DNA of 64,000 nucleotides from Corynebacterium confusum (lineage in GTDB: Bacteria > Actinomycetota > Actinomycetes > Mycobacteriales > Mycobacteriaceae). Positions within the stretch are counted from its first letter, which is position 1; every line of letters begins with the position of its first letter. The stretch covers positions 310,001 to 374,000 of the forward strand of contig NZ_CP047202.1 of the NCBI RefSeq assembly GCF_030408715.1, in the 5' to 3' direction. A model generated the notes under the pieces. The model was not told where the DNA came from. It saw nothing but the letters and a program-made list of their open reading frames with translations, and ran no database searches. Both the position numbers and the translations under genes were made by a program. This document shows positions 36,575-44,927 of this stretch, one piece after another.

Positions 36575-36862
36575 TTAGCCGCGGGCGGCGCGTTTGCCGA
36601 AGAAGATGCGGTCCAGGGAAATCTGGCCGGCGCCAACGGCAACGAAGGTGAGGGCGGCCGCGGCGATAGCGCCGACGAGCTCCCAGCCGCCACCGTCGAT
36701 GAACAGGCCGGAGGAGAAATGGTTGGCGAAGATGCCGGCGCCGACCATCTGCAGGACGGTCAAGCCGCTGACCCAGCGGGTGAACAGGCCGGCGATGATG
36801 AGGATGCCGCCCACGAATTCGATGACGGCTGCCACGACGGCGGCCAGGCCGGCGGCAGACAC
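36575..36862 (-). CDS. DoxX-family membrane protein, probably N-terminally truncated
   Basis: Protein of 95 residues with three membrane helices, including EFVGGILIIAGLFTRWVSGL, the core of DoxX proteins. Family members are usually about 130-150 residues and start with an additional helix carrying a conserved glycine/lysine block; that part is missing here. Immediately upstream lies the remnant of another gene (3-hydroxyacyl-CoA dehydrogenase). The gene therefore may have lost its 5' end at a deletion junction and may not be functional. Confidence 0.6.
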   Translation of the reverse strand: MSAAGLAAVVAAVIEFVGGILIIAGLFTRWVSGLTVLQMVGAGIFANHFSSGLFIDGGGWELVGAIAAAALTFVAVGAGQISLDRIFFGKRAARG

Positions 36863-36900
36863 TTTACAGTTTAACTAATCCGCTGTCTATCCCAGAGGGA

Positions 36901-37587
36901 AAATCTGTTGAAAAGTCCACGAAAATTAGCGCAGGCACACCAAAATTGATCAAACGTACAGTTGGGCTTTTGGCACTTCCGAAGAATATTGACAACCGTC
37001 CCGTAGCAGTCATCGGCGCTGGCGTTTTAGGTTAGCGTATCTCTTTGATGCTCTCCGCCCGCGGCGCCTGGCTGGTCATTGAGGCCGTCCCCGAGGTCGT
37101 CGAGATCAAGAACGACACCTACGAAGGCCTCAAGGACGCGCTGGACGACGACGCCGTGTTGGCTACCAACTCCTCGTCCTACGCGTCGAGCACCTTCGTC
37201 GATCACGTCAAGGATCCGACCCGCTTTTTGAACCTGCACTTCGCCATGCCTCCGGTGCAGAACTTCATCGAAATCATGGGCTCCGGCCAGACCGACCAGG
37301 AGCTCTTCGATTTCATGCTGGAGCACATGGCCATCTACGGCCTGCAGGTCGTGTCGGTGTACAAGGAATCCACCGGCTTTGCCATCAACCGTGTCTGGGG
37401 TGAGGTCCTCACCGTCCTGGGCGAGGGCGTCTCCGATGCTGAGGCTATCGATGCCGCCTTCAAGGAACTGACCCAGGGCACCGTCGGCCCGCTGGAGCTG
37501 CTGGACAAGATGGTCGACGAGGGCAAGCTCGGACTGAAGTCCGGCGAGGGCTTTTACCGCTGGGAAAACGGCCAGCCGCAGCTCTAG
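36901..37587 (+). pseudogene. 3-hydroxyacyl-CoA dehydrogenase pseudogene
   Basis: The plus frame reads LPKNIDNRPVAVIGAGVLG, then a TAG stop at 37033-37035 in the NAD-binding motif, then continues in the same frame with RISLMLSARG fused directly to AWLVIEAVPEVVEIK. Normal enzymes of this family have roughly 60 more residues between those two blocks. From 37075 to the natural stop at 37587 the sequence is well preserved (NSSSYASS, NLHFAMPP, GFAINRVWGEVL, KLGLKSGEGFYRW). So the gene carries a nonsense codon and an internal deletion. An ATG at 37048 could only give a 179-residue fragment lacking the cofactor domain. No clear start is seen upstream. Confidence 0.82.
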
Positions 37588-37601
37588 TCCTAAAAACTCG
37601 G

Positions 37602-38393
37602 CTAGTCGGGGACTATGACCGTATGTCGCCTAGCTCCGGCTCGAGTGACCTCCGCGGACAGCCCGTAGAGGCTCTTGATGAGCTTGGCGGTGACTACGTC
37701 CGTTGGCTTCCCGTGTGCGACTAGCTGACCGTCTTTAAGCGCCACGAGGTGATCGGCGAACCGCACGGCCTGCTGAAGATCGTGGACAACGGCGATGACT
37801 GTTTTGTGCTCATTGGCACTCAGGCTGGCGATTAGCGTTAGTAGCTCGTGTTGGTAGCCCAGATCCAAAAACGTGGTGGGCTCGTCCAACAAAAGCACCG
37901 GGGTGTCCTGGGCCAGCGCCATGGCTAGCCAGGCGCGTTGGCGTTGGCCACCGGACAGTTCACTCAGGCGTCGGTCTGCAAGTTCGCCGAGTTCCACGGT
38001 GGAAAGAGCCTGGGAAACTTTGTCCCAGTCCTGGCTGCTGCGCTGGCCCAGCAGGCCCTGGTGGGCGAACCGGCCGCGTGCTACCAGCTCGGTCACGGTG
38101 AGGTGCTCAGGGGCGCTTGCGTCTTGGGCCATCAGTGCGATGCAGCGAGATAGCTCCTTGCGGTCGAAAGAACCTATCTCTTTCCCATCGAGGCAGATGG
38201 TGCCGGCGGTGGTGGTCAGCACGCGCGCCAGCGCGCGTAGCAGCGTGGACTTGCCGCAGCCGTTAGGGCCAATGATGCAGGTGAATTGTCCGCGCGGGAA
38301 CTCGACGCTTAACCCGCGCACGGCCGTAGAATCGCCGTAGCCTACGGTGGTCTCCTGTACTGTGATGGCGGGGGGTGGGGTGGTGGAGGACAT
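37602..38393 (-). CDS. Iron-siderophore ABC transporter ATP-binding protein (FecE-like)
   Basis: ATPase of about 263 residues: Walker A IIGPNGCGKSTLLRAL, signature LSELSGGQRQRAWLAMAL, Walker B VLLLDEPTTFLD and switch region VIAVVHDLQQAVRFADH, all typical of the FecE/FhuC group. ATG 38393 is used; the frame is open to 38450 and a TTG at 38405 has AGAAAGGA just upstream, so the start is uncertain. It is the last gene of a unit with two FecCD permeases. Confidence 0.9.
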   Translation of the reverse strand: MSSTTPPPAITVQETTVGYGDSTAVRGLSVEFPRGQFTCIIGPNGCGKSTLLRALARVLTTTAGTICLDGKEIGSFDRKELSRCIALMAQDASAPEHLTVTELVARGRFAHQGLLGQRSSQDWDKVSQALSTVELGELADRRLSELSGGQRQRAWLAMALAQDTPVLLLDEPTTFLDLGYQHELLTLIASLSANEHKTVIAVVHDLQQAVRFADHLVALKDGQLVAHGKPTDVVTAKLIKSLYGLSAEVTRAGARRHTVIVPD

Positions 38394-38484
38394 GGAGGCG
38401 GTCAAGGAATCCTTTCTGGGGCTGGGGCAGGAGTTGAAGCTGTTCGACACTATCGCGGGGCGAAGCCCGGCAGGGGCGCGGAGT

Positions 38485-39531
38485 CTATCTGCGGGAAGCT
38501 CGGCTGGTGGCCAGCATGAGGGCTATTAGATAAACCCCGCCGAGGGTCACGGTAACCACCCCTACAGGCAGCATGACGGTTGGAAACAGGTGCTGGCCGA
38601 TGATGTCGCAGACCAATACCAGGGTGGCCCCGGTTAGTGCAGTGGCCGGTAGGTTGACGCGTTGACCACCGAGCAAAAAGCGGGTCAGGTGCGGTGCCGC
38701 CAATGCCACGAAAGAAATCGGGCCGGCTAGCGCTGTACACAGGGAGGTCAGTAGAGCAGAAATGGCCAGGAACAGTAGCCGGGTACGGGTGACGTTTAGA
38801 CCCGTGGAGTAGGAGGTGTCATCGGCTAACTCCAGCGCTTCGCAGCACGGCCCCAGCACCAAGCTGAGCGCGGTGACTAGGGCCAAAATCGCAGCCGCTG
38901 GAGCGACGAATCTCCATTCGAGTCCGTTGAGCGAACCAGCTGCCCACGTGGCTACCGCCAGAGCGGTATCCAAGTCTGCGTTCAGTATCAGGTAGCGGTT
39001 CACCGCTGCCAGGGTAAGTGATACTCCGATCCCGACTAGGATTAACCGCATCCCGCTTACTTGTCGGCGCACCGCCAGGGTCATGACAATCAGAGCAGTA
39101 AGACCGCCGCCGGCGAGCGCGCCAATCGCGACGTTGATAAAGCTGCTAAAACCCAGGTAACTGACCACGATAACGCCGGTGTAGGCGCCGGTGTTGAAGC
39201 CGATAATATCGGGTGAGCCCAGTGGGTTGCGGGTGAGAGTCTGAGACAGTGTCCCAGCCACTGCTAGCCCAGCACCGATTAAGGCGCCTGCCGTGACCCG
39301 CGGCAGGCGCCACCCATAGACCACCCTGGCGCCTAAACTGGATTCGGAGCCGGGATCGGGGTGGATTAGCGCCTGCCAGGCGGTGCCATGGTTCAGACCC
39401 GCGCCAGGGAAAGTCAGGGCCAGCACCGCGGCGAGGAGCACCACCACGGCACTGAGAGTGATTACCATCCTACTCCGGTTACGGGAACGGGCGGCGATGT
39501 CGCGAACGTCTGAGACCTCTGGCGTCCTCAT
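38485..39531 (-). CDS. Iron-siderophore ABC transporter permease (FecD-like)
   Basis: FecCD-family permease of 348 residues with about nine or ten helices. Conserved blocks are WRLPRVTAGALIGAGLAVAG, TRNPLGSPDIIGFNTGAYTG, GPISFVALAAPHLTRFLLG and LPVGVVTVTLGGVYLI. Its start overlaps the end of the preceding permease gene by 4 bases. Together the two permeases form the channel for ferric siderophore import. Confidence 0.92.
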   Translation of the reverse strand: MRTPEVSDVRDIAARSRNRSRMVITLSAVVVLLAAVLALTFPGAGLNHGTAWQALIHPDPGSESSLGARVVYGWRLPRVTAGALIGAGLAVAGTLSQTLTRNPLGSPDIIGFNTGAYTGVIVVSYLGFSSFINVAIGALAGGGLTALIVMTLAVRRQVSGMRLILVGIGVSLTLAAVNRYLILNADLDTALAVATWAAGSLNGLEWRFVAPAAAILALVTALSLVLGPCCEALELADDTSYSTGLNVTRTRLLFLAISALLTSLCTALAGPISFVALAAPHLTRFLLGGQRVNLPATALTGATLVLVCDIIGQHLFPTVMLPVGVVTVTLGGVYLIALMLATSRASRR

Positions 39532-40583
39532 AAAGTCACCTGCTTGCGTTGGGCTAGAAAAATCAAAAACGGTGCGCCGATGATGGCGACGGTCACGCCG
39601 GCGGGTAGCTCACCGGGCAGGAGAAGCCTTCCTAAGATATCCGCGGCGAGCAACAGGATCGGGCCGGTGAGTCCACTTACCCAAATCTGGTCACGTTCGT
39701 TGGTGATGCCGGCTTGGCGTACTAGGTGGGGGACTACCAGGCCAACGAATGCTAGTACGCCGACAGCTGCGGTGACGGTTGCCGCAAGCAGGGATACCAC
39801 CAAAAGAGCTAGCGCCCGGGTGCGCGCGACGTGGACGCCTAGCGCCTTTGCAGTAGACTCGCCCAGCGGCAGGATGGCCAAGCGGGGGGCGAGGAATGCC
39901 AGAGCTACTAAGGCGACGGAAAGGCCGGTGGCCATGAGGTAGAGCGGGGTGGCGGCAGCCACGTCCAAGCTTCCGACCATCCAGGATTTGATGCGGGCGA
40001 ATGTCTGTGGGTCCAGTAGTGACATCCCCTCGGAAAGGCCCTCGAACACAGCGGATACGGCCACGCCGGCGAGGACGATCCGTAGGGGGTCGATAGAGCC
40101 GGAGGCGTCGCGGCCGAGGCGCGTGACCAGTATCATGGTCCCGCCTGCGCCGACGAGAGCAGCGGCGGTAAAGGCGAGCGGGGAAGAAAGCCCTAGCGCG
40201 CTGAGTGCTAGCGCGGCGGCGAAGGCGGCGCCGGCATTCATTCCGAAGACCCCTGTATCGGCCAACGGGTTGCGCGTGATGATCTGCAGGACACAGCCGG
40301 CCATCGCGAGGCCCGCGCCAGCTAGGAGAGCGGCGATGGTGCGGGGGATGCGCCGTGCGAGGAGAATTTCTCTGGCTGTGCTGCCGCTTGACTCTCCCAG
40401 CAGCCCAGCAACTACCTCCGCGGGGCGGAAGAATTGAGCGCCCACGAACAGGCTGAGAGTTGCCAGACACGCGAGTATTAGCACTGCAGCAGCGATAAAA
40501 ACGGTCAGCGGCTGGGAAGGAACGCGACGGTCTAGGGCGTTCGGTGCGCTCTGAGCAGGCACCGTTGAGCTGTTGTGAGTCAT
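39528..40583 (-). CDS. Iron-siderophore ABC transporter permease (FecC-like)
   Basis: FecCD-family permease of about 351 residues: RRIPRTIAALLAGAGLAMAG, TRNPLADTGVFGMNAGAAFA, GVLAFVGLVVPHLVRQAG and GELPAGVTVAIIGAPFLIFL. First gene of the minus-strand unit, divergent from the binding-protein gene with 41 bases between. A TATACT box on its strand (40608-40613) lies inside the DtxR-box-like site. Confidence 0.92.
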   Translation of the reverse strand: MTHNSSTVPAQSAPNALDRRVPSQPLTVFIAAAVLILACLATLSLFVGAQFFRPAEVVAGLLGESSGSTAREILLARRIPRTIAALLAGAGLAMAGCVLQIITRNPLADTGVFGMNAGAAFAAALALSALGLSSPLAFTAAALVGAGGTMILVTRLGRDASGSIDPLRIVLAGVAVSAVFEGLSEGMSLLDPQTFARIKSWMVGSLDVAAATPLYLMATGLSVALVALAFLAPRLAILPLGESTAKALGVHVARTRALALLVVSLLAATVTAAVGVLAFVGLVVPHLVRQAGITNERDQIWVSGLTGPILLLAADILGRLLLPGELPAGVTVAIIGAPFLIFLAQRKQVTL

Positions 40584-40605
40584 ATTGCTGCAATAGTAGC
40601 GCACG

Positions 40606-40624
40606 TTAGTATAGGCTAGCCATC
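40606..40624. promoter_or_regulatory. DtxR/IdeR-box-like operator
   Basis: The 19 bases TTAGTATAGGCTAGCCATC match the DtxR consensus TTAGGTTAGGCTAACCTAA at 13 positions, including the central TAGGCTA. It sits in the 41-base gap between divergent siderophore-transport genes, covers a TATACT -10 box of the leftward unit and abuts the start codon of the rightward gene. Iron-dependent repression of both is the expected consequence. Confidence 0.65.
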
Positions 40625-41662
40625 ATGGTAAAGCATTTATTGAGTAAAAAACACTCCCTATCAGGTGCGGCGACTGTCGTCGTACTCGCGCTAACGCTGA
40701 CTGGGTGCAGCGCCGCTGAGAACGGTGAGTCAAAAGATGGTCAGGGAAACCAGGAGGTTGCCTACAGCGGTGAGCGCTTTGAAACCGCGGACGAGGAAAC
40801 CGCGAAGTTGGGAACCGATGCTGAACCGGGCCAGTTCCCGCGCACCATCAAGCACGCCAGCGGTGAGACGGAAATAAAGGACAAACCGCAGCGCGTAGTC
40901 GTGCTAGACATGGGGGAGCTCGACTCCGTAGTTTCCCTGGGTATTAAACCGGTGGGGATGGTGACTTCTAAGGGGCAACATCCGGTCCCGGACTACCTAG
41001 CCGACCACGTGGAGGGCGTGCCCTCGGTGGGAACCATCCAGGAAGTCAACGTTGAAAAGGTGGCGGAGCTGAAACCCGATCTCATTCTCGGTTCGCAACT
41101 GCGCGTCGACGACTTGTACGGCCAGCTATCGGATATCGCACCGACCGTGTTGTCCATTCGCCCAGGGTTTCCCTGGAAGGAGGATTTCCGTCTCGTAGGT
41201 GATGCGCTGGGCGAGGAGGAAAAAGCCGTGAGCATTCTCAACGACTACGCGGACACCTTGGCCGAGGTTAAGAAAAAGATGCCCGCGGACACCACCGTAT
41301 CGATGCTGCGATTCATGCCGGACAAAATCCGCCTCTACGCCAACAAGTCGCTGATCGGCGTGATCCTGCACGATGCCGGCTTGGCTCGGCCGGAAAACCA
41401 AGACGTCGACGAGCTAGCTACGGAGATATCGCCGGAAACCATTTCTGAGGCTGACGGCGAATACATCTTCTACTCCAGTTACGGCGATCCGTCCGCCACG
41501 GGTGAAGCCACCATCGTGAATTCCGAGCAATTCAAGAACCTGCCAGCTGTCAAGGCCGGTAGAGCCTTCCGCGTCAGTGATGATCTCTGGTTCTTAGGGT
41601 TGGGGCCCACCGGAGCCGAGAAAATCGCCAATGAACTAGTCGACTACTTGGACGTCGACTAA
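40625..41662 (+). CDS. Iron-siderophore binding lipoprotein (FecB/FepB-like)
   Basis: Protein of 345 residues with a lipoprotein signal ending in LTGCS. The mature part has the class III binding-protein organisation: RVVVLDMGELDSVVSLGIKP, VNVEKVAELKPDLILGS, a long backbone helix around 190-230, and EIANELVDYL-like end. It should capture a ferric siderophore outside the membrane and deliver it to the divergently encoded permeases and ATPase. The siderophore identity cannot be told. Third-position base use is less GC-biased than in the men genes around it. Confidence 0.92.
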   Translation: MVKHLLSKKHSLSGAATVVVLALTLTGCSAAENGESKDGQGNQEVAYSGERFETADEETAKLGTDAEPGQFPRTIKHASGETEIKDKPQRVVVLDMGELDSVVSLGIKPVGMVTSKGQHPVPDYLADHVEGVPSVGTIQEVNVEKVAELKPDLILGSQLRVDDLYGQLSDIAPTVLSIRPGFPWKEDFRLVGDALGEEEKAVSILNDYADTLAEVKKKMPADTTVSMLRFMPDKIRLYANKSLIGVILHDAGLARPENQDVDELATEISPETISEADGEYIFYSSYGDPSATGEATIVNSEQFKNLPAVKAGRAFRVSDDLWFLGLGPTGAEKIANELVDYLDVD

Positions 41663-41667
41663 CTGGC

Positions 41668-41697
41668 TTAGACATTAACCAGGTACAACTGGTCTAA
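41668..41697. terminator. Hairpin between convergent siderophore gene and menB
   Basis: ACCAG (41678-41682) pairs with CTGGT (41689-41693), and TTAGAC at 41668 can alternatively pair with GTCTAA at 41692. It lies between two convergent genes and overlaps the menB stop codon. Weak. Confidence 0.35.
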
Positions 41698-42662
41698 TAG
41701 TAATAGGGGAAGTCGTCCCAGTTGGGCTCGCGCTTTTCGAGGAAGGCTTCCTTGCCCTCGACCGCCTCATCGGTCATGTAGGCCAAGCGGGTCGCCTCCC
41801 CGGCGAAGACCTGCTGGCCCATCAGGCCGTCATCGGTGAGGTTAAACGCGAACTTCAACATGCGCTGCGCGGTGGGGGACTTCATGTTGATTTCGCGGCC
41901 CATCTGGATCGCCGCGTCCTCGAGCTCGCCGTGATCGGCGACCTCGTTGACCGCGCCCATCTCGTACATCCGCTGGGCGTCGTAGGTCCGGCCCAGGAAG
42001 AAAATCTCGCGCGCATACTTCTGGCCCACCATCTTGGCCAGGTAGGCGGAACCAAAGCCGGCGTCGAAGGAACCGACGTCCGCGTCAGTCTGCTTGAAGC
42101 GCGCCTCCTGGCGGCTGGCCACCGTCATATCGCAGACCACGTGCAACGAGTGCCCGCCGCCGGCCGCCCAGCCGTTGACCACGGCGATAACCACCTTCGG
42201 CATGGTCCGAATCAGGCGCTGGACCTCCAGGATGTGCAGGCGACCGCCCTCGACCTTCTCGCGCGCGGTATCCACCGTGGACTCGTCCGCCGTGGCGTCA
42301 TCGTGTGCGTGCTCCGTGGCGTAGCGGTACCCGGAGCGACCACGAATGCGCTGGTCGCCGCCGGAACAAAACGCCCAGCCGCCGTCCTTCTGGCTAGGCC
42401 CGTTACCAGTCAGCAGCACCGTGCCCACATCGGGTGTGCGCCGCGCGTGGTCCAGCACCCGGTACAGCTCATCCACCGTGTGTGGTCGGAAAGCGTTGCG
42501 CACCTCCGGCCGGTCAATCGCCACGCGCACAATCCCATCCGCCCGGCTATCCCCGCGCAGCCGGTGGTAGGTCACATCCGTCAAGTCCTCGAAGCCGGAA
42601 ACCGGCGCCCACAGCTCCGCCTTGAACGGGTTGTCCGTGCTGTATTTCCTTTGCTCAGTCAT
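41694..42662 (-). CDS. menB: 1,4-dihydroxy-2-naphthoyl-CoA synthase
   Basis: Crotonase-family enzyme of 322 residues cyclising o-succinylbenzoyl-CoA. Typical blocks are WAFCSGGDQRIRGRSGY, NGWAAGGGHSLHVVCDMT with the oxyanion hole, and DVGSFDAGFGSAYLA. The C terminus NWDDFPYYY is well conserved in the family. ATG 42662 is chosen: TACAGT lies 7 bases upstream on this strand (leaderless); an upstream ATG would add six residues. Confidence 0.96.
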   Translation of the reverse strand: MTEQRKYSTDNPFKAELWAPVSGFEDLTDVTYHRLRGDSRADGIVRVAIDRPEVRNAFRPHTVDELYRVLDHARRTPDVGTVLLTGNGPSQKDGGWAFCSGGDQRIRGRSGYRYATEHAHDDATADESTVDTAREKVEGGRLHILEVQRLIRTMPKVVIAVVNGWAAGGGHSLHVVCDMTVASRQEARFKQTDADVGSFDAGFGSAYLAKMVGQKYAREIFFLGRTYDAQRMYEMGAVNEVADHGELEDAAIQMGREINMKSPTAQRMLKFAFNLTDDGLMGQQVFAGEATRLAYMTDEAVEGKEAFLEKREPNWDDFPYYY

Positions 42663-42878
42663 GGTCTCGACTGTAGCCAATCCCGGTGAGGTGGAACGGG
42701 TGCGGCCCCGCGGTCTTAGCCAGCTTCGGTGAAAGTGAAGAATTTTTCCTTCAGGTAGGTCGAGGGAGTTCCAGATTCTCTAGGTGTGATGAGCACAGCC
42801 TTGCTGGGTAAACGAGAGCGCAAAGTTAAGGGGAAGCTAAAGCGATTGTGAATCGCATGGGGGAGTGGTGTGTGGGGC

Positions 42879-43390
42879 ATGTCAAAGAAAGTTATAGGAA
42901 GTATGGTTTTAACAGTCATGGTTGCGGTGATGCCTGCAGGGATGGCTGGTGCTGAGGAAGCGGCAGATGCTTCCCGGTTGAGCGCGAGAGGCCGCATCAA
43001 GTTATCGATGGGGGACAAGCTCAGAGTACCGACCCAGCTGCGTACGGTTATATTCCGGAGGTGGACGATAGTCCGTCTGGGGAAACTCAGGATCGGAGTG
43101 CTTCTGGGTATGAGCCCATCAACGGGTTTGGATTCACTTTCAACGGTGTGCCTTTTAGAGTGGCTACTGGAGAGTTGCAGCACAGGATTATTGGGTCCGG
43201 CAACTATATCAAGTCGGAGGGCGCACAGTATCGAGTCCCTTCCACCATTTGTAACTGGCGTGTCGATTATCAGAATCGTAGCGGTGCGCAGATTCACCGC
43301 ACCTTCAAGGGGCAGAATCACGCGGGCTGTGGTTTCGGCGCTGTGTCCGATAACGGTCCCAGAAACGTTCATGTGAAGGCGGGATCTTAG
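42879..43390 (+). pseudogene. Secreted protein gene broken by a frameshift
   Basis: From ATG 42879 the frame gives a clear signal peptide (MSKKVIGSMVLTVMVAVMPA, then GMAGAEEAADAS) and then turns into basic nonsense. A second frame, closed upstream by a TGA at 42953-42955, reads QSTDPAAYGYIPEVDDSPSG and FGFTFNGVPFRVATGEL through to HVKAGS at 43390, which looks like the mature domain of an exported protein with two cysteines. The switch must lie between about 42956 and 43025. Either the gene is inactive or the sequence has a small error. The family is not recognised. Composition is AT-richer than its neighbours. Confidence 0.65.
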
Positions 43391-43457
43391 CAGTGTGCCC
43401 GTTTCTTTGTGGCAGGCAGGTTCCGTGGTGAACAATGCCATAACATAGGTTAGTTGC

Positions 43458-43715
43458 ATGAAGTTTATCTCTCGGATTATTGAGCTAGGAGCGCTACTGG
43501 TTGCCTGTGTAGCATTTTCCATCGGATTTAATGCGACGAATAATGCTTCCATTTATCTGCACCCCGGAACCGGATTAGAGGAAGCAACTCGGCTCCTCGA
43601 ACAGGCACAAGCAATGTTTACTGCGGCCGCATTTAGCGGAGTGGTTTTCCTTATGTTGTTCCTGATGAGGCTAATTAGGTCTTTCGTACAGAGGACCCAG
43701 CGAGACGGCTCCTGA
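43458..43715 (+). CDS. Small two-helix membrane protein
   Basis: Protein of 85 residues with two membrane helices (about 6-26 and 51-72), a short external loop NNASIYLHPGTGLEEATRLL and a basic C terminus. TAGGTT lies 6 bases before the ATG, fitting a leaderless start. The region is AT-rich like the preceding broken gene. No known family. It could be a real small gene or part of the same acquired fragment. Confidence 0.55.
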   Translation: MKFISRIIELGALLVACVAFSIGFNATNNASIYLHPGTGLEEATRLLEQAQAMFTAAAFSGVVFLMLFLMRLIRSFVQRTQRDGS

Positions 43716-43844
43716 CTTGGATGTTGCCTAAATTTTTCCGGCTGTTTCTGAGTCTTGGGGCATCCGATGGCTGCAATTTGAGAAGTAAATGCCATGTTGC
43801 CTCCCCGAGTCTCAGTTCCGGTAACTGCCCAGTAGGCTGGGGAC

Positions 43845-44870
43845 ATGAATCTTGATGATGTTTTAGACCGCGCTCACGTGGTCCAGCTTCCCATGGCGGT
43901 GAAGTTCCGTGGGGTGACGAGCCGGGAGGCGCTGCTCATTGACGGGCCGAAGGGCTGGGGTGAGTTCGCTCCCTTCCTGGAATACGGGCCGGAAGAATCC
44001 GCGCACTGGTTGCAGGCCGGCTTGGAGGCCGCCTACCAGGGCTTCCCGGTGCCCCTGCGGGACACGGTTGAGGTCAACGGCACGATCCCGGCGGTGCCGG
44101 CGGAGCAGGTCCCGGAGGTCATGCAACGCTACCCGGGTTGCACCACCTTCAAGATTAAGGTGGCGGAAAAGGGACAGACTCTGGATGATGACATCGCGCG
44201 CGTGGCGGCCGTGCGCGAACACGTCGCGGCCACGGGGGCCACGCCGGTGCTGCGCGTGGATGCCAACTGCGGCTGGACCGTGGACCAGGCGGTAGAGGCC
44301 GCGCAGCGCCTCATGCCGCTGGATTACATGGAACAGCCGTGCCAGACCGCGGAGGAACTAGCCGAGGTGCGCAACCAGCTCATGCGCCGCGGCATCTTCG
44401 TGCGCGTGGCCGCGGATGAGTCCATCCGCAAGGTCGAAGACCCGTTCCGTGTGGCCGAGCTGAAGGCCGCGGACGTGGCCGTCGTGAAGCCCGCGCCGCT
44501 GGGTGGCGTGCGCCGCGTGCTGAGCATCGCGAGCGAGCTGCGCGCTAGGCACATGGACATCACGGTGGCCTCCGCGCTGGATACCTCCGTCGGCATCAGC
44601 ATGGGCCTGGCGGCCGTGGCGGCGCTGCCCAAGATTGCTGATGACGAGGACATTGACGTCGCCCCGGCCGCAGCGGGTCTGGCGACCGGCTCGTTGTTCC
44701 TCGAGGACGTCACCGCGCCCCGGGAAATCGTCGACGGGCACCTCAAGGTAGGCGCCACCGTCCCGGAGCCGGACCGCCTGGCCGCCTTGGCCGCCCCGGC
44801 GGACCGCCGCGACTGGTGGTTCGAGCGCCTGCGCCAGGCCTGGGAGTTCGTGCCTGCCCAGGAAGACTAA
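43845..44870 (+). CDS. menC: o-Succinylbenzoate synthase
   Basis: Enolase-superfamily enzyme of 341 residues dehydrating SHCHC to o-succinylbenzoate. It shows TFKIKVAEKG with the catalytic lysine, LRVDANCGW, DYMEQPC and ADESIRK for metal binding, and VVKPAPLGGVRR with the second lysine. TAGGCT ends 6 bases before ATG 43845 (leaderless pattern). Confidence 0.95.
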   Translation: MNLDDVLDRAHVVQLPMAVKFRGVTSREALLIDGPKGWGEFAPFLEYGPEESAHWLQAGLEAAYQGFPVPLRDTVEVNGTIPAVPAEQVPEVMQRYPGCTTFKIKVAEKGQTLDDDIARVAAVREHVAATGATPVLRVDANCGWTVDQAVEAAQRLMPLDYMEQPCQTAEELAEVRNQLMRRGIFVRVAADESIRKVEDPFRVAELKAADVAVVKPAPLGGVRRVLSIASELRARHMDITVASALDTSVGISMGLAAVAALPKIADDEDIDVAPAAAGLATGSLFLEDVTAPREIVDGHLKVGATVPEPDRLAALAAPADRRDWWFERLRQAWEFVPAQED

Positions 44871-44927
44871 TAGGGCACTTGCGGTGGGCCGCGCTGCCGT
44901 TAGCTTTCTGGACGTAGGCTGGATTAC

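Noticed and set aside
37027..37045. TTAGGTTAGCGTATCTCTT, a partial DtxR-box match inside the dehydrogenase pseudogene
   Set aside because: Only the left half is good, it lies within former coding sequence, and no promoter for a downstream iron gene is present.
42716..43552. A 278-codon minus-strand frame over the broken secreted-protein gene
   Set aside because: The translation has no recognisable domain, and the plus strand gives a signal peptide and a coherent mature domain instead.
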